Positions 45,301 through 58,146 of a DNA stretch of 64,000 nucleotides are shown here, piece by piece. This DNA is from Daphnia carinata (taxonomy: Eukaryota > Arthropoda > Branchiopoda > Diplostraca > Daphniidae). The DNA lies in the NCBI RefSeq assembly GCF_022539665.2, contig NC_081333.1:11902971-11966970 (forward strand). Direction: 5' to 3'. The notes under the pieces were generated by a model. That model made no database searches and was not told the DNA's origin. It saw only the letters and a program-made list of their open reading frames with translations. Each line of letters begins with the position of its first letter. Positions within the stretch are counted from its first letter, which is position 1. The translations under genes were made by a program, and so were the position numbers.

Positions 45301-46803
45301 TCACGTGCTATTGCAACCACGGGCAACTGAAGAATAATAGACCGGCCGTCACGACGGTCATTCTTTCTCTTTTTAACAAGTCGGGATTTTGAAAAAAAGA
45401 AAAACTATGGCGTTCGATGTTGCCATGGCTGTGTACAATATGTAAAAGCAATACATCCATTCGTTTGGCTTTACTTGTATCTTTTTTCTTTCTTTCTTTT
45501 CTCTCTCTTTCCAAAGTAACGGTTCAGATCAATTGCAGTTCGATACTTACGTAATTCCCATGTTTTTTTTTGTTTTTTTTTTAGCTTCACGCATTTCGCG
45601 TGTTGGACGGTGGGAGGGAAGAAAAAGCTCCATCGATCCTGTAGCGCTTTCTGTTATACCTATTGGCTGCGCCAAACCATCTGTAGCGTTCGAACTTACG
45701 TATTGATTACTGCAAAACATTGTATGAGTCTGTTTTTAAAGTGAGCTCGACGTTGGATGGCGAAAGAAAAAAGAAACGAGAATAAAGGATTTGTAAGAGC
45801 AAAGTCGTAAACAACTATTAGAGTGAAACGCCTTTAAAGCACTTGTGATGTCAATTCGTAAGAGCCGTCCTTCGTAAGTGACGATAAGTAGACGACTTAA
45901 GAAAAAGAAAAATCATTTAATTCATACCTTTTTTTCAGAAACTTGATTTTGGCAGGGCTATAGACTAATGATGCCTTCTATGTGCTTTCCTGTGTTTGAT
46001 TACTGCTATATTTAAATGACATTTGCCATCTTGCAATGTAGATTTAGACGAAGTCGAACGATAAGTCGATAAAGACTTCCTCTTTTTTAAAAGCGTACCT
46101 ACTTAGTGTCTAAGTTGAAGCCTCACAGTTTACGTAGCTTCTCGACATGACTTTTCATCAAATCTGCGCTTCTGTTGTCTCTTCCAGAGTGGATGTAACG
46201 AATTATTTATTGGAATTGTAAATAAACGAACGTCTCCCTCCCGTATTGCGATATTTTCTTGAAGGTAAGAAATCCTCTAATTCCACATGTGTGGCCCCCG
46301 AAAATGTGTTCAGCGAACTGTGCGTGTACACAAATCTTTTTCTTTTGTCTTAGTACCCAGATTAAAAAAAAAAAATGTATTTTCTCGAGCAAATCGCTTT
46401 CTTCCGAAGGCCATAAATTTTTCTGCACTTTGTAGGCGCTCGCCGTTTTGTAAGTTTACGTACTCTCAAATTCCTTGATCCATTTCAAATGTCATCGTTT
46501 CTTATTGGTGTAGTACAAAATATCACGTAAGATTAAATGCCTCGTGACGAACGAGCTAATGAAAGAAAACAGCCAAAAAGAAGATGATTGGCGCTTTGAG
46601 TTCGTTCGTGAGGATTTTCAATCGATCGCAGACGAGCGCAGCCACTTTGATATAATTCTTTTCATATTTTCTATTTATCTTTTATTATTATTTTTTTTTA
46701 AACTTCCCCAGGAAAAAAAACAAAAAGAAATAATAAATAATAATAAGTTGTCTTTCGTTTCTACGGTGTTGTTTTTCTCTTGCCATTGTTTTCCGCTGTC
46801 TTT

Positions 46804-46835
<32 letters not shown>

Positions 46836-48896
46836 CTAGTTTCCCTTCCGCCCAGAGCCAACGGCTCCATTGTTTTCGGCTAGGCGCTCCCTAAAGGCGC
46901 ATTTCTCGCTTCACGTCAGCTTTTACAGCACATTCTCTTAGTTTTGCCCATTGCTGACACGACGCCAAAGCCTCCCGAGGATTTTCAGCCCAATCGATTG
47001 GAAAGCAGACGAATCCGCGTCACACCGTACAAGAAATGGACACACACACAAAGTGCTAGAAAAGAACAAAATTTGGCGAAATATCAAAGAAACCGTTACG
47101 CTTGAAATCAACCAACACCGTTGGCATTCCTTTTTTTGATTCGTCCGCATATTTTTTTATAATATCCTTGGCTTCGGAAATATAGTTTCAAAAAAAAAAA
47201 AAAGGACGCTACATTTAAACGCGATCGGCCATGAAACAAGTGGAAGTGGTGCTCTAAAGAAATTTCAAAGCGTCAGCTTGATGAGTTTGATAGCAACTCA
47301 TACGGTGTAGGGCTCGTGCGTATAGTGTGTCAATGACGAACACAGACAAGCTCCAGAGATCGACATTATCACTACCAAAAAAATAAAAAATAAAAAATAA
47401 AACTATAGAACATCGAACGAGGGTGACACTCAACGACAAACACCACTTTCAGGTCGGGGCTGACATCATTTTTTTAGAAGCTCCCGTCACGGATGGGAAT
47501 GCTGAGAAAGAAAGGCCTGATGACTGTGCCATCAATAAACTGATTGTGTTTATCTTGGGCGGATGCGGAACCGATGCGAACGCAGGGCGACAAGGAGGCC
47601 GTCCTGAAATTGGGTCTTAGATCAAAAACAACAACAACAAAAAACAAGGACAGTTTCCACGTAGAGGATCTGCCAACGCCCTCTTCATCATTATTTTATA
47701 TGGGCAGGCGTAGCACCTGACGCGATTGCGAGGAAACAAAAAGAGACGGCTGACGGGTTGCTGAACAGTATATTTCATTCTTATTCTTCCTCTTGTTTAG
47801 TCAATCATCGAATTATTTAAGCTTTTTTTTTTTTTTGTATTGTGGATAGTTCTAGAAGAATTTAAAGATGTTGCGTGGATGATAGCAGTTCTCTCCGTCC
47901 GTTGCGGTTTTTAATTGATTTCTATGACGTCAAGCCCCTGAAAAAAAACTCTACTTCTTTTCACCATATGCTTCTCTATATTTTTAGAATAGAATTTAAA
48001 ATGCCGAAGCGAAATGAATAGTACAAAACGAAGAAGCATTAAAAATTGAAACTTAATATGCTATTTTCGGCCATTTGATTTGCATGTGTCGTCAATCGAT
48101 TTAAAATCACAGGCAGTTCCATCCGTAATGCTGATGGTGTCAATTTTTCACAAGACGACGAAATAAACAGTCGGAATTTCGTTTCGAATTTCTATTTCGT
48201 TTCCAAGCAGAGCGTCAAAACTAACGAAAAAAAAATCACGACTGACGCAGCTAATTAAAAGGCGTCACGATCTTTGAAGTCTCGTTTCAATTTCTGCATC
48301 TGCATAGTCTAAACTTTGTGTCACATATCGTTAAAGACAGTTTCCAACGAGGTCTCGAAGTTGATGTGCTCATCTTTGATTGTACGCTCGTACTACACAC
48401 AAACGACTAGTTGTGCAGGTCAGCCAGTCTCATCGCATTTCAATCGACGCTGTTAATCAAATTGAGAACTAACATTACGTCGCTTTACACAGTGACCAAT
48501 AAACTAAAAAGCTCCCGAGTTATTTGATCGATAACAGACGTTGGAAAAGTTACCGTTTTCAAAAGAAAGAAAAAAAACTCTAGCGACTGAAAAATGCCAT
48601 TCGGACGTGTTTTGAAAACATACACGTTTTGCTCGTCGAATAACCTCATCATTTAGGCATTAACGTTAAAGTGGGTAGAGGGGAATGGCTGATGGCAAGG
48701 GCTGCGCAAACACGGACGATAGAGAAAAAAAAAAAGGGTGACGCAAACCTGTGTTACAGCCATGATATACAACAGACGTCCACCGTGTGACCCTTTCTAT
48801 CCGCACTCTGAAAAGGCCAGGCCAAAAAAGAAAAAAGGGGCGAACCAAATCGAGGTATCCACTATCGCTTCTGCTTCACCGTTCCACTCCGCCAAC

Positions 48897-48920
48897 CACA
48901 CACACACACACACACACACA
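48897..48920. repeat. CA microsatellite
   Basis: Twelve uninterrupted CA units in the gene-free region. Confidence 0.9.
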
Positions 48921-49443
48921 GACCATGTAACTACATTTTTCGCGTCTCGATAGATGTACTTTTCCTTCCGTTGCCATCAACGACAAACTCCACAAAAGGC
49001 TCTGTGTATTTTCCAGAAATCATTTTTTTTTTCTTTGTCGGTCTTGGCTTTCGAGTGCTGTTGGCCATTTTCATCCGGTGCAAAGGCATACGGGGGTGTA
49101 GGCGATCGGAAATCGAGAAGCGAAACAATCGTGTTAGATCGACTGCAAAAAGGCGTAATGTATGTATAATTCGATCAGCAAAAGCGAAATTACGAAAGGC
49201 GTCTGTTGGCATCGAATGTCACTCAAGTGCACGTCTATCGATTTCTTGTTTCAATCAATCGGTCGTTGTCGCCATCGGTTCCCTTTTCTTCTGCGTTCGC
49301 GTGCGGCGTACGACCCAAATCAAGTTAGGCATGGCGAGAATCAATCAACGGATGGTGCCTACCAACCGCGTTTGCTTCGTCGCAGCAGCATTTATAAATA
49401 ACCATAGATATATACATACCAGTTTTCTCTCTTTTCTTTTTTG

Positions 49444-49478
49444 GAGAAAGAGAGAGAGAGAGGGAGAGAGCGAGAGAG
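49444..49478. repeat. GA-rich microsatellite, interrupted
   Basis: A run of GA units with single-base interruptions (AAAG, GGG, GCG). Confidence 0.85.
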
Positions 49479-50359
49479 TGTTATTATAAACATTCACTGG
49501 TTAGACATACGCACCATATCTGGATGAAGGAGACTTCAATCATCGTCAACCATTGCGTGTATCACCCATGACAACTGCCATTCTCTGGCTAGTCGCTCCA
49601 CTATATTTATACTCTATTAAATTTATCCCTTTTTTTTTCTCCCCCCCCCCCTTTATTTCCAGTATTTTCCTTGTATGTTTTCCATCTGTGATTTGCCCTG
49701 GCAGCCATACCGACGTTGCTACTGGAACGTCAAGGGGCCGAGTCGATGCGCTCCATTGCACTCTCCATAGCGATAGAGATGCTTGTTGAAACACATCAGC
49801 TATAAAGACAGCACAATCAAACATGAATGGCCCCCCCCCCTCCCTTTTCTTTTTATTGTTAAATGTTTCACAATAAAAGTGTTGAGACACAAAGTCCATC
49901 TTTTTTGAATTTTGATTCCCTTTATTCTTTGCCGAGGATACCTTGTCCATTTTTGTTTTTGTCACAGAGATATAACAGCAAGAATGAAACGAGATGGATA
50001 GTGGCACCTTCTACTTTGCTATTGTTACACGTAAAAGGTTGTGCAACGTTTTTTTTTTTAATCGCATCGTGCAGCATTCGTGAAAAGCCTCTGTAGCTGA
50101 CCATCGATCGTCGTTGCGAGCTGCTCTCTTATATCCTTTTCGCCGCGTTCACCACCGGGCTTGTTTAACACACCCTTGCTGTATGTGTGTGTCTGTGTGG
50201 ATAAATATAAGGGGGCAATAAGAAGAGAAGTCCAGGTTTTTCGGGTGGAAGAGAGACGAATGGACGCGGTATTTGCCAAAGGTATATATGTCGGCGTCAG
50301 GAGCGTGATTGCTCCGTGACAAATTGAGCGAACGCCGTCGAGCGGCAGAGAGAAAGAGA

Positions 50360-50378
50360 GTGTGTGTGTGTGTGTGTA
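50360..50378. repeat. GT microsatellite
   Basis: A GT run directly after a GA-rich stretch. Confidence 0.85.
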
Positions 50379-53300
50379 GCTGTAACGGCTGCTGCACTCA
50401 CGTGTTATATATATATTTTTTTTTCTTATTTTATCCTCTTAATCTCAATAGCTTTCTACTTTTGCTTGGCCCTGATTGGTCTCTCTCTTTAATGTCCTTC
50501 TGCTCCCAACAGCTAAAGGCTTTTTTTTTTTTCGAAACGACCTGATGGATTTTAAGTCGATCTCTTGTCCGGTCATTCCGTCCGGTCGTTGGGTTTTTTT
50601 TTTCTTTTCAAACGAAATTTATTCTAGCTAGTTAACAAAAAGAAAATGGCCAATGACTTTTAAAGCGTTTGAGCGTTGCTGGATCGATTTCGGAACTATA
50701 ATATTTAACAAAATGTGAAGCTGCTCTGTTTTTGAAGTTCGCATTTTTCTTTTGGATGGCGGATTTTGTTCTTCTGTGCACCTCGCATAATGGGCTCGCT
50801 AAAAGCCATTTCAATCCATTTTAGTTGCGCTATTACAGCAGACCGTAAAAACGGGGTAGGGAAGAAGAATTCGGTTTAATAAAGTGCTCGCCAAATTTAT
50901 CGTGGAGCTGGAGTTCGTTTATGGCGTTGCCATTGACGACATGGCAATCATATTTCGATCATCGCCATGCCTACATCAAGGTTTCAGTTCTACTGCACGA
51001 GTTAGTAGACGAGATTTCAACAATAAAACGGGACTTTAGCACATTTTTTTTTTTTTTTTACCTTTGTTCAGTTGTTTACATGATCGTTAGCATCGTCTGA
51101 TTTAAAACATGACGCATAAGATCGCAAAAAAAACAAAACAAATAATAGCGTTTGAAACGAAGAGAGGCTAACGTCATATTACTTTACACGACTGGCTTAC
51201 TTTTCCCGCAACAGTTTGTGCTGTGATCCTAAGCAATGGGCGTTCATTCATAACTGGACTTTTAGGTCAAAACTTACGTCTCTACTCCCCATTGCCCCTC
51301 AAAGCACTGATATAATTGACTTCAGAAAAAAAGATGTAAAATACCGAACCGATCTGCAGGCTCATGCAAACTTTCCGTTTGGCCATGAGAGTGGCAAACG
51401 GGGAATTTTTATTTGCAATAGCCTTGCATCGTACCTGTGTATTTAAATAAAATCTTTTTAGAAATGCGTGTTGAATTTCACATTCATAAATGACGATAAA
51501 AAAAAAAACGGGAAATCGATGTCATAGAAGTAACGATGCATCTCACAGCCCATTTCAAAAATGCATGTTGCAATTATTGATCAACTTGCTGAAATATAAA
51601 TTGGCTTGTTACGATCTGTTTTGAGACTAATTAGTCGTAACCGAACAAATATATACAGAATGCACGACCCAGTTGTTTCCATTATCTGCTCTAGCCATGT
51701 AGACCACGTCTAATTTATGCAACAGACGTGTGTAACGACGCGGACTACGTGCCGTTACCTCCAGAGAATTTCCCTTTTTTTTATTTTTTCTTCATTTCCA
51801 CAGTTCCAACAGAAAAGTTTCCGGTTAGGTTTCCCCTACCGACGCAAAAGCTTTGGCCCCACCCTTCGCTTTCACCTGGGTTTTCTCTTGCAACTATTAC
51901 GGAGAAACTTGCATCCAGAAAAAAAAAAAAAGAAAAAAGGATCCGAGTCAGTTGCATGGAAACGACAGCGTGCATGCGTTCCCGCAACAAGACTTGATTT
52001 CTTCGTGCATTTCATCAGAGAACGAAAATATGTCTGAATAAAAGTGCGACTGCGTTACGTTGCGTATAGTTAACTTGTATAACGAAATAAACTTGTGTGT
52101 TACGTTAGGTGTACTATACTATATATATATATATATGTATCAATGTCGTGATACTAACACGAATTATGCGGGAGTTGTTCCGCTTGTTTCTATATCGGTA
52201 GCGGTTGAGAAGGGAAAGGGGGGATGGAGGGGGAGAGAGGACAGAATACAAAGGGCGACGTCAAAGCCTTCACTTGCTGGTTACTCAACAACTTCCTTAC
52301 TGATGGGCTTTGAGCGTGATCCGTTGCTCGATATGCATCCAGATTCACTAGAAAAAATAGAATATGAGTCACAGTATCCAACCCTGGGGGGATAGAGCGG
52401 AGAAGTAAAGAGGGGAAAGGCTAAAAGTGTTCCAGTCAATGTCACGAAAGGGCAGCTTTTCTTACATCGAGGGGATTCCAGGAAAATAATATAAAAAAAT
52501 GGCCATTTTTTCAAAGTGTTTGTTAGATTTTCTGAGCACGTTACGTCTATTGATTCACGTTCGCTGGAATAGTGTAGCAATAATTGAACTATAGGATCTC
52601 TCTTTCGAAAAGCCATTGCGACGAAGAGTTATTTCATTGCAGATAATGTTTCAATGTTCAAACAAATTTTATCTTGCGGTTTTATTCTGACTTTAATTCC
52701 CTTTATTTTTCGTCATACTATTCGCTTATTCATTCTATTTTATTATTTTTTTTTTTTTGCGCCATCGTTATCAAGTTGCCGTAACATACATCACATCCGG
52801 ATACAGTTTCTTTACTTGGGTTGGCGCAGTCCGGAATCGGAAAAAAAAAAAAAAATATTTGAACGACTCGACGGGTTTCCCGACGGGACCAGATGTTCCT
52901 CTCCGTCAAACTAGGCAACCCATGTGCTCTATTTTCTCCGGGACAGGCTTCACTTCGATTTGAATATTCTTCCATTTGTATCAAACATTTTTTTTTCTTT
53001 TTCTTTTCTTTTTTTTTTGCTGAAGAAAAAAGGGGATATATTTCGGCTGTGTCATGGAATATAAGGCCTCATAACGTTTGTAGGATGGCCGGTGTTCTTT
53101 GCATACGTAGCGCATGATATTATATTTCGTATAGCAAATCAAATAAAAAGGGGGAAAAAAGAACTCCTTCATCTTGATTGGATGGGCTGCCATGTTTAAA
53201 CGTATCCAATGCTTTCTTTTCTTACGTATTACGTACTGTAGACATAACGGTCTTCAAAGTTTTCCTGCCTATGCATTGATAAAAGTTCATGGAAATTTAC

Positions 53301-56300
53301 ATCGTGACCAAGATCAACAACAAAAAAAATGTTCGACACGTGATTGATGTGTTACCATTTGTCTCGCTGGAATTTTTTTTTTTACTTTGATATCATCATC
53401 ACTCCTGTCGCCATTCGTTTCTCTCTTCATTATTTTGTAAAATGTGGGCTGAGTGAAAACGATTGTTTAAAAAACAAAAAATCAGGAGAGGATTTTTTCC
53501 CCCGTTGAATCCTTTTTTTATACCTTTGCCTCTAGCCAACCGTTCGTAACACAACTTTGCACTCAACTCTCCCCTGGTGGTGTGGTTGATATGTTAGTCA
53601 CACAAGGTTGACTGATTCTTCATGTCCCTCTCTTCTATATGGATTACAACAAACCTTTCGCGAAACCCCCAAAATGCCCCACTAATTCGTATGCCCCTTT
53701 TATTCTTTTCGGTGTCAAAAGTTAGACCTTTCAAAATGACGATTTGCAGAACGAAATGTAAACAATAACTTAAAAAAAAATAGATCTTCTTTTTAGATTT
53801 CTAGCGGAAAAAATAAACTGGAACAAGCCGTACGCCGTTTGTTCTTATACTTGTCTATTGAGTTAGTGGGTGAGAATTGAAGTCTCTCTCAGCTTTAAAG
53901 TTCGTCAAATGTAACCTCAAGAAAAATGGCAACTAATACTACATCGAGGCCACTGTGATATTACAACGTGTGTGTGTGTGTGCCTATGTAATAGGAAGGC
54001 ACATTATTAGCTGGTACAAGACAGCAGCCAACTCTTGGCCAAAACTTTCTAATTCAATCATTAGGTGTTGGATGGGCGCGTCGACGGCCAAAGCTCACCC
54101 GTTTTGCGAAGAGTTTTAGCTACGAAAATGATGAAGAATGAAAAACTGCAGAACCAGTACAATGAAGATACGATAAAGTTTTTAATGTCAGTTGGCCATC
54201 TACGTCCGCTGTTACGCCAAAGATGTGTGCGAAGAGAGAACATCCGCATCGTTTTTCCATTTAGATTCATAACGCCGCTATTCCGCCCTGTGGGGGATTC
54301 AAACCACATTACACGAACCATCCCATCTGCGTGTACAGCGACGAGAGAAAACAAACGCACGGCACGATGACTTTGTGTATCAGATTCTTTGTATAAATAC
54401 ATTGCAATTAGCGAAATTTGAGTTTAACCGAAAAAAAAAAACAAAAAAAACAAAATCCATTTCAATGATGGCCTTTGGGCGGAATAGCAAAGTCAGCTGT
54501 GAAAATGAAAGATGAATTTGAGATATTGCTGTCTAGATAAAATGTGCGCCATATGAACACGCGGGTGATATGAATATCAGCTATATACTGCATTGTTGTA
54601 TTAGAGCAAAAGTGACGGGTCCGCATTGACGCTCTAGGAAGGACGACGGATGGGCATAAAGTTATTGCAAATCAAAATCGCATCACCAGGTTCCAATATA
54701 ACAACAAATATATATATGCCAGCACAATCAAACAAAATAGCAAGAACAAAAAAAAATCTATTGAAAATGATCGACCTCCTATTTTTGTTTCGAAACTTGT
54801 TGTCATATCGTTTGTGCACACAAAGTTTTGCTTCGCGTATCGCTTTTTGCGGAAAGTATTGCTTCGTAGGCTATCAGACGGGCCGGAATGAGAATCGAAA
54901 AGATTGAACAGGTCGATGATGCGAAGAAAAACTGGTGCAGTTGTGACGACATGTTACAGTCGCTCTTCGACTGACTTTCGAGGCAGTTGAAGAAAAGTGG
55001 GTTGCGAACGCAAATAGAAGAAGAGCAAAAGGAACGTGAACAGTTTTTCTTTTCGATAAACTCTTCATATCAAAAGGGAAAAAATATATCGCAGAGACGT
55101 TTCTGTAATGTACCGAAGAAAAGTCCCCTGTTGACTCGCAGCCGTCAGTGTCTGTTAGACGTACAAATGCGTGCAGCTTTATGGAAAAAGAAAGTCTTTT
55201 TTCCCTTTTCTATGGAACAGACAAACATAAAAGAATAAGAAATGAACAGGCGACCTTTTAGCTTGCATTTTTACATGTACCAAGAATATCTGCGCGTTTC
55301 GACGCTATAAAATGTCACATGAGCCAATATGTTTCCATTTTTTTTGTGTGTTATACCTTTAACTGTGGGTATCGCGTGACTACGAAGGGCTTCGTTTCTA
55401 GCCTTAACATATGGAATAACATCAACTATAACAAGTGAATTCGTGATTTTTTTTTCAATGGTTTCTTTGGCCTTTTCTCTATTTATCATGTTACTATCTT
55501 CTTATGCAGCTTACTTTTTTTGCATACAGTTAACCAACGTCTTGTTCAAGTTGAGCTTTTTCACCTTGGACTAATTGACCTGACTAATGCTAATCTTTAA
55601 ACTAAGGTTTCCATCCGACTTTATTACGTTCGGCATGACATTTTGTAGACTCACAAACAGGTATGTACATTACTAAATCAAAAAGCTTAAACTCTCGCAC
55701 GTATTTGTCCACCACAAATAGCTGCAAATCAACATTTATCAGATTATGCATGCACATATGACGACAAGCGTGGTTTGCTACTGGATCATTAGCGCAAGTG
55801 GAAAGCTGTCTGGTGGCTTCCGTTTTCATTTACGGTTTAAATAACGGTCATGATTCTAGAACTACTCCATCACCAGAGTTGTCCTATCTTTAGCAGCTAT
55901 ATTTAACTAAGTAAATTCTAATTTCCTACTTGAGGGGGCAGTTGACAAGTGCTTGCTAAGCTTCGTGCATTTTCAGCGGAATTCATGCGTATATATCTCG
56001 GTTCGTGTAACGGCTCTTTGAAGAAGTCTCAACCGCAAGGTTCTACTCGCCTGTTTTCACATGTCAGCGACGAAGAGTTAACATTACTTACGAGTCCAGG
56101 TGAATGTTCTCTTGGCCATGAGCAGACTCAAAGGGAACTGGGCAAGAACAAGCCAAATAAACATATATTGGACTTGGACAAGGTGACATCTACGTTCCTA
56201 TTATATCAGAAAGTTCCCCTCCAAAAACGGAGAGATGGTTAACCTTTTTTTATTCTCATTAGTTTATACCCGCAACTGCTACTGGCAGAACTTTCCTTTA

Positions 56301-57178
56301 CCTATTAACTACCTAAGGGCACACACGTGTCACGTTCCATTAGACTGGAGGACGTTCAGCCCTTCCTTTTTTTACGTATATTACGCACAGGAACAAAAAA
56401 AAAATGTATATAATATAAAAAAAAAAAAAGGCTGAGAGGACGTGTTATTACCGAAGCGGCTCTTCTGCAAAGGTGGCCATCATGTACTATAAAGCCTCTC
56501 GTCATTTTTCGCCAATATACAAAGGTCGATATTGTGCGCCTTCGTGTATACGCCATATAGATAGCTATATACATGCAGCTCTTATAGCTTTAAAACAACA
56601 TATAATACTACATGATGTATCGTAAAAGCGCAAAAAAAAATTCTTTGTTTTTTTTTCAGAGAGGTCCGATGGACATGCTTTTGTTTTGTTGTTGGGTTCT
56701 TTTTTTTCTACATTTTTTTCTTAGAATTGGGATTTTCGCGATGGTGTTGCGTGTGTTAGACCAAAAAACTCCATTAGGCAGAGTGTTTCCGACGAGTCAT
56801 GCGTGCCCTTGTTTTTCTCTGTGTTGTTTAATCAAATACACGTACATACTGTACGTCATATATCAATTCGAGTGAAAATAAGAAACGATTCGGGCGTCAG
56901 AGAATATTTGTTTTTTCCCTCCAAAAAATAATACTTGACGCGACTGGAACACGCACACGCCCATCCATTTTCCGCCTACTTGTTCTTCTTCTATTCTCAC
57001 CTGCACGGACACGAGCAAATGACTTGGCGGAGAATGCAATGAGAGCCAAAGTACATTGCCCATAGCAACGGCGTGCGACAACAATAACAAGCCGATGCAA
57101 CTGTTCATTTCCGTCGACCACTCGAACACGTTTGATATTTTGCCACTTCTGCTAATACCTACGGTGACTCAACACATA

Positions 57179-58144
57179 CAGTATCCTCCAGAAAAAAGAG
57201 GCACCCCCCTGGTCGCTGAAAATAAAATAATATATTACTAGCGCTAGATGGCATTTAATTTTTGCAACATATAAACAAAAAAAGCATGCGTTTTTTTTGT
57301 TTGTTTGTTTTGACGGCAAAATTCCAGACGGTTTGCCGATTTCCGATGTTTTTTTGTAATTTTGCTTCGAGCAAAATAAAAAAAAACGAAAATTTGAGAA
57401 GTCTGGAGAAAGGCACACATTGTCTGAATCGTAACCTTTTCCCAACCTCACTTTTTTTTCAAAATTTTCCTTTGTCGTATTTCTACCCTCAGGAAATATT
57501 AGGAAAACTTATTGGCTAAAGGCGATTTTAGAATGCAGACAATATTATTTTAGGTTTTTTTCAATGAATCTAAATTAGAATTAAACAGGAGTTTTCCATC
57601 CAATTTAAGTTCAAATCTATCGATTACAAAAAGGCTTCAATTATGAATTGATGATAATGGCTGGTGAACGAAATACTAAATCTTATTTCGTTCGCCAGTT
57701 TTCTTAACTTAAATAATAGTCTTCTTAAAAATTTTCTGTTTAATTCTAATTTAGATTCATTGAAAAAAACCTAAAATAATATTGTCTGCATTCTAAAATC
57801 GCCTTTAGCCAATAAGTTTTCCTAATATTTCCTGAGGGTAGAAATACGACAAAGGAAAATTTTGAAAAAAAAGTGAGGTTGGGAAAAGGTTACGATTCAG
57901 ACAATGTGTGCCTTTCTCCAGACTTCTCAAATTTTCGTTTTTTTTATTTTGCTCGAAGCAAAATTACAAAAAAACATCGGAAATCGGCAAACCGTCTGGA
58001 ATTTTGCCGTCAAAACAAACAAACAAAAAAAACGCATGCTTTTTTTGTTTATATGTTGCAAAAATTAAATGCCATCTAGCGCTAGTAATATATTATTTTA
58101 TTTTCGGCGACCAGGGGGGTGCCTCTTTTTTCTGGAGGATACTG
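57179..58144. mobile_element. 966-bp inverted-repeat element with TA flanks (Tc1/mariner-type MITE or foldback)
   Basis: The left arm (57179-57588) and right arm (57736-58144) are nearly perfect inverse complements of about 410 bp. The ends read CAGTATCCTCC...GGAGGATACTG and are flanked on both sides by TA, the target duplicated by Tc1/mariner transposases. The 147-bp centre holds a further short inverted repeat (CTGGTGAACGAAATA at about 57660 and its near complement ending at 57697). Both arms carry TACTAGCGCTAGATGGCA-type sequence. No transposase frame is present, so it must have moved in trans. The few differences between the arms (single bases, A-run lengths) suggest a young insertion or repair by gene conversion. 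Confidence 0.85.
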
Positions 58145-58146
58145 TA

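Larger units (their letters stand above)
40104..57178. other. 17-kb region upstream of the DPR first coding exon, no genes seen
   Basis: No frame shows a recognisable domain, and no pair of frames could be joined into one. The open frames are dominated by Lys, Phe and Ser from A/T runs. Poly(A)/poly(T) tracts of 12-22 bp are frequent, and G or C runs occur near 45271-45280 and 49640-49650. It may be intergenic, or an intron behind a non-coding first exon of DPR. No TATA box is evident next to 40103. Confidence 0.5.

Noticed and set aside
48971-49489. 172-codon plus-strand frame
   Set aside because: No recognisable domain; it ends in a GA microsatellite translated as Arg/Glu.
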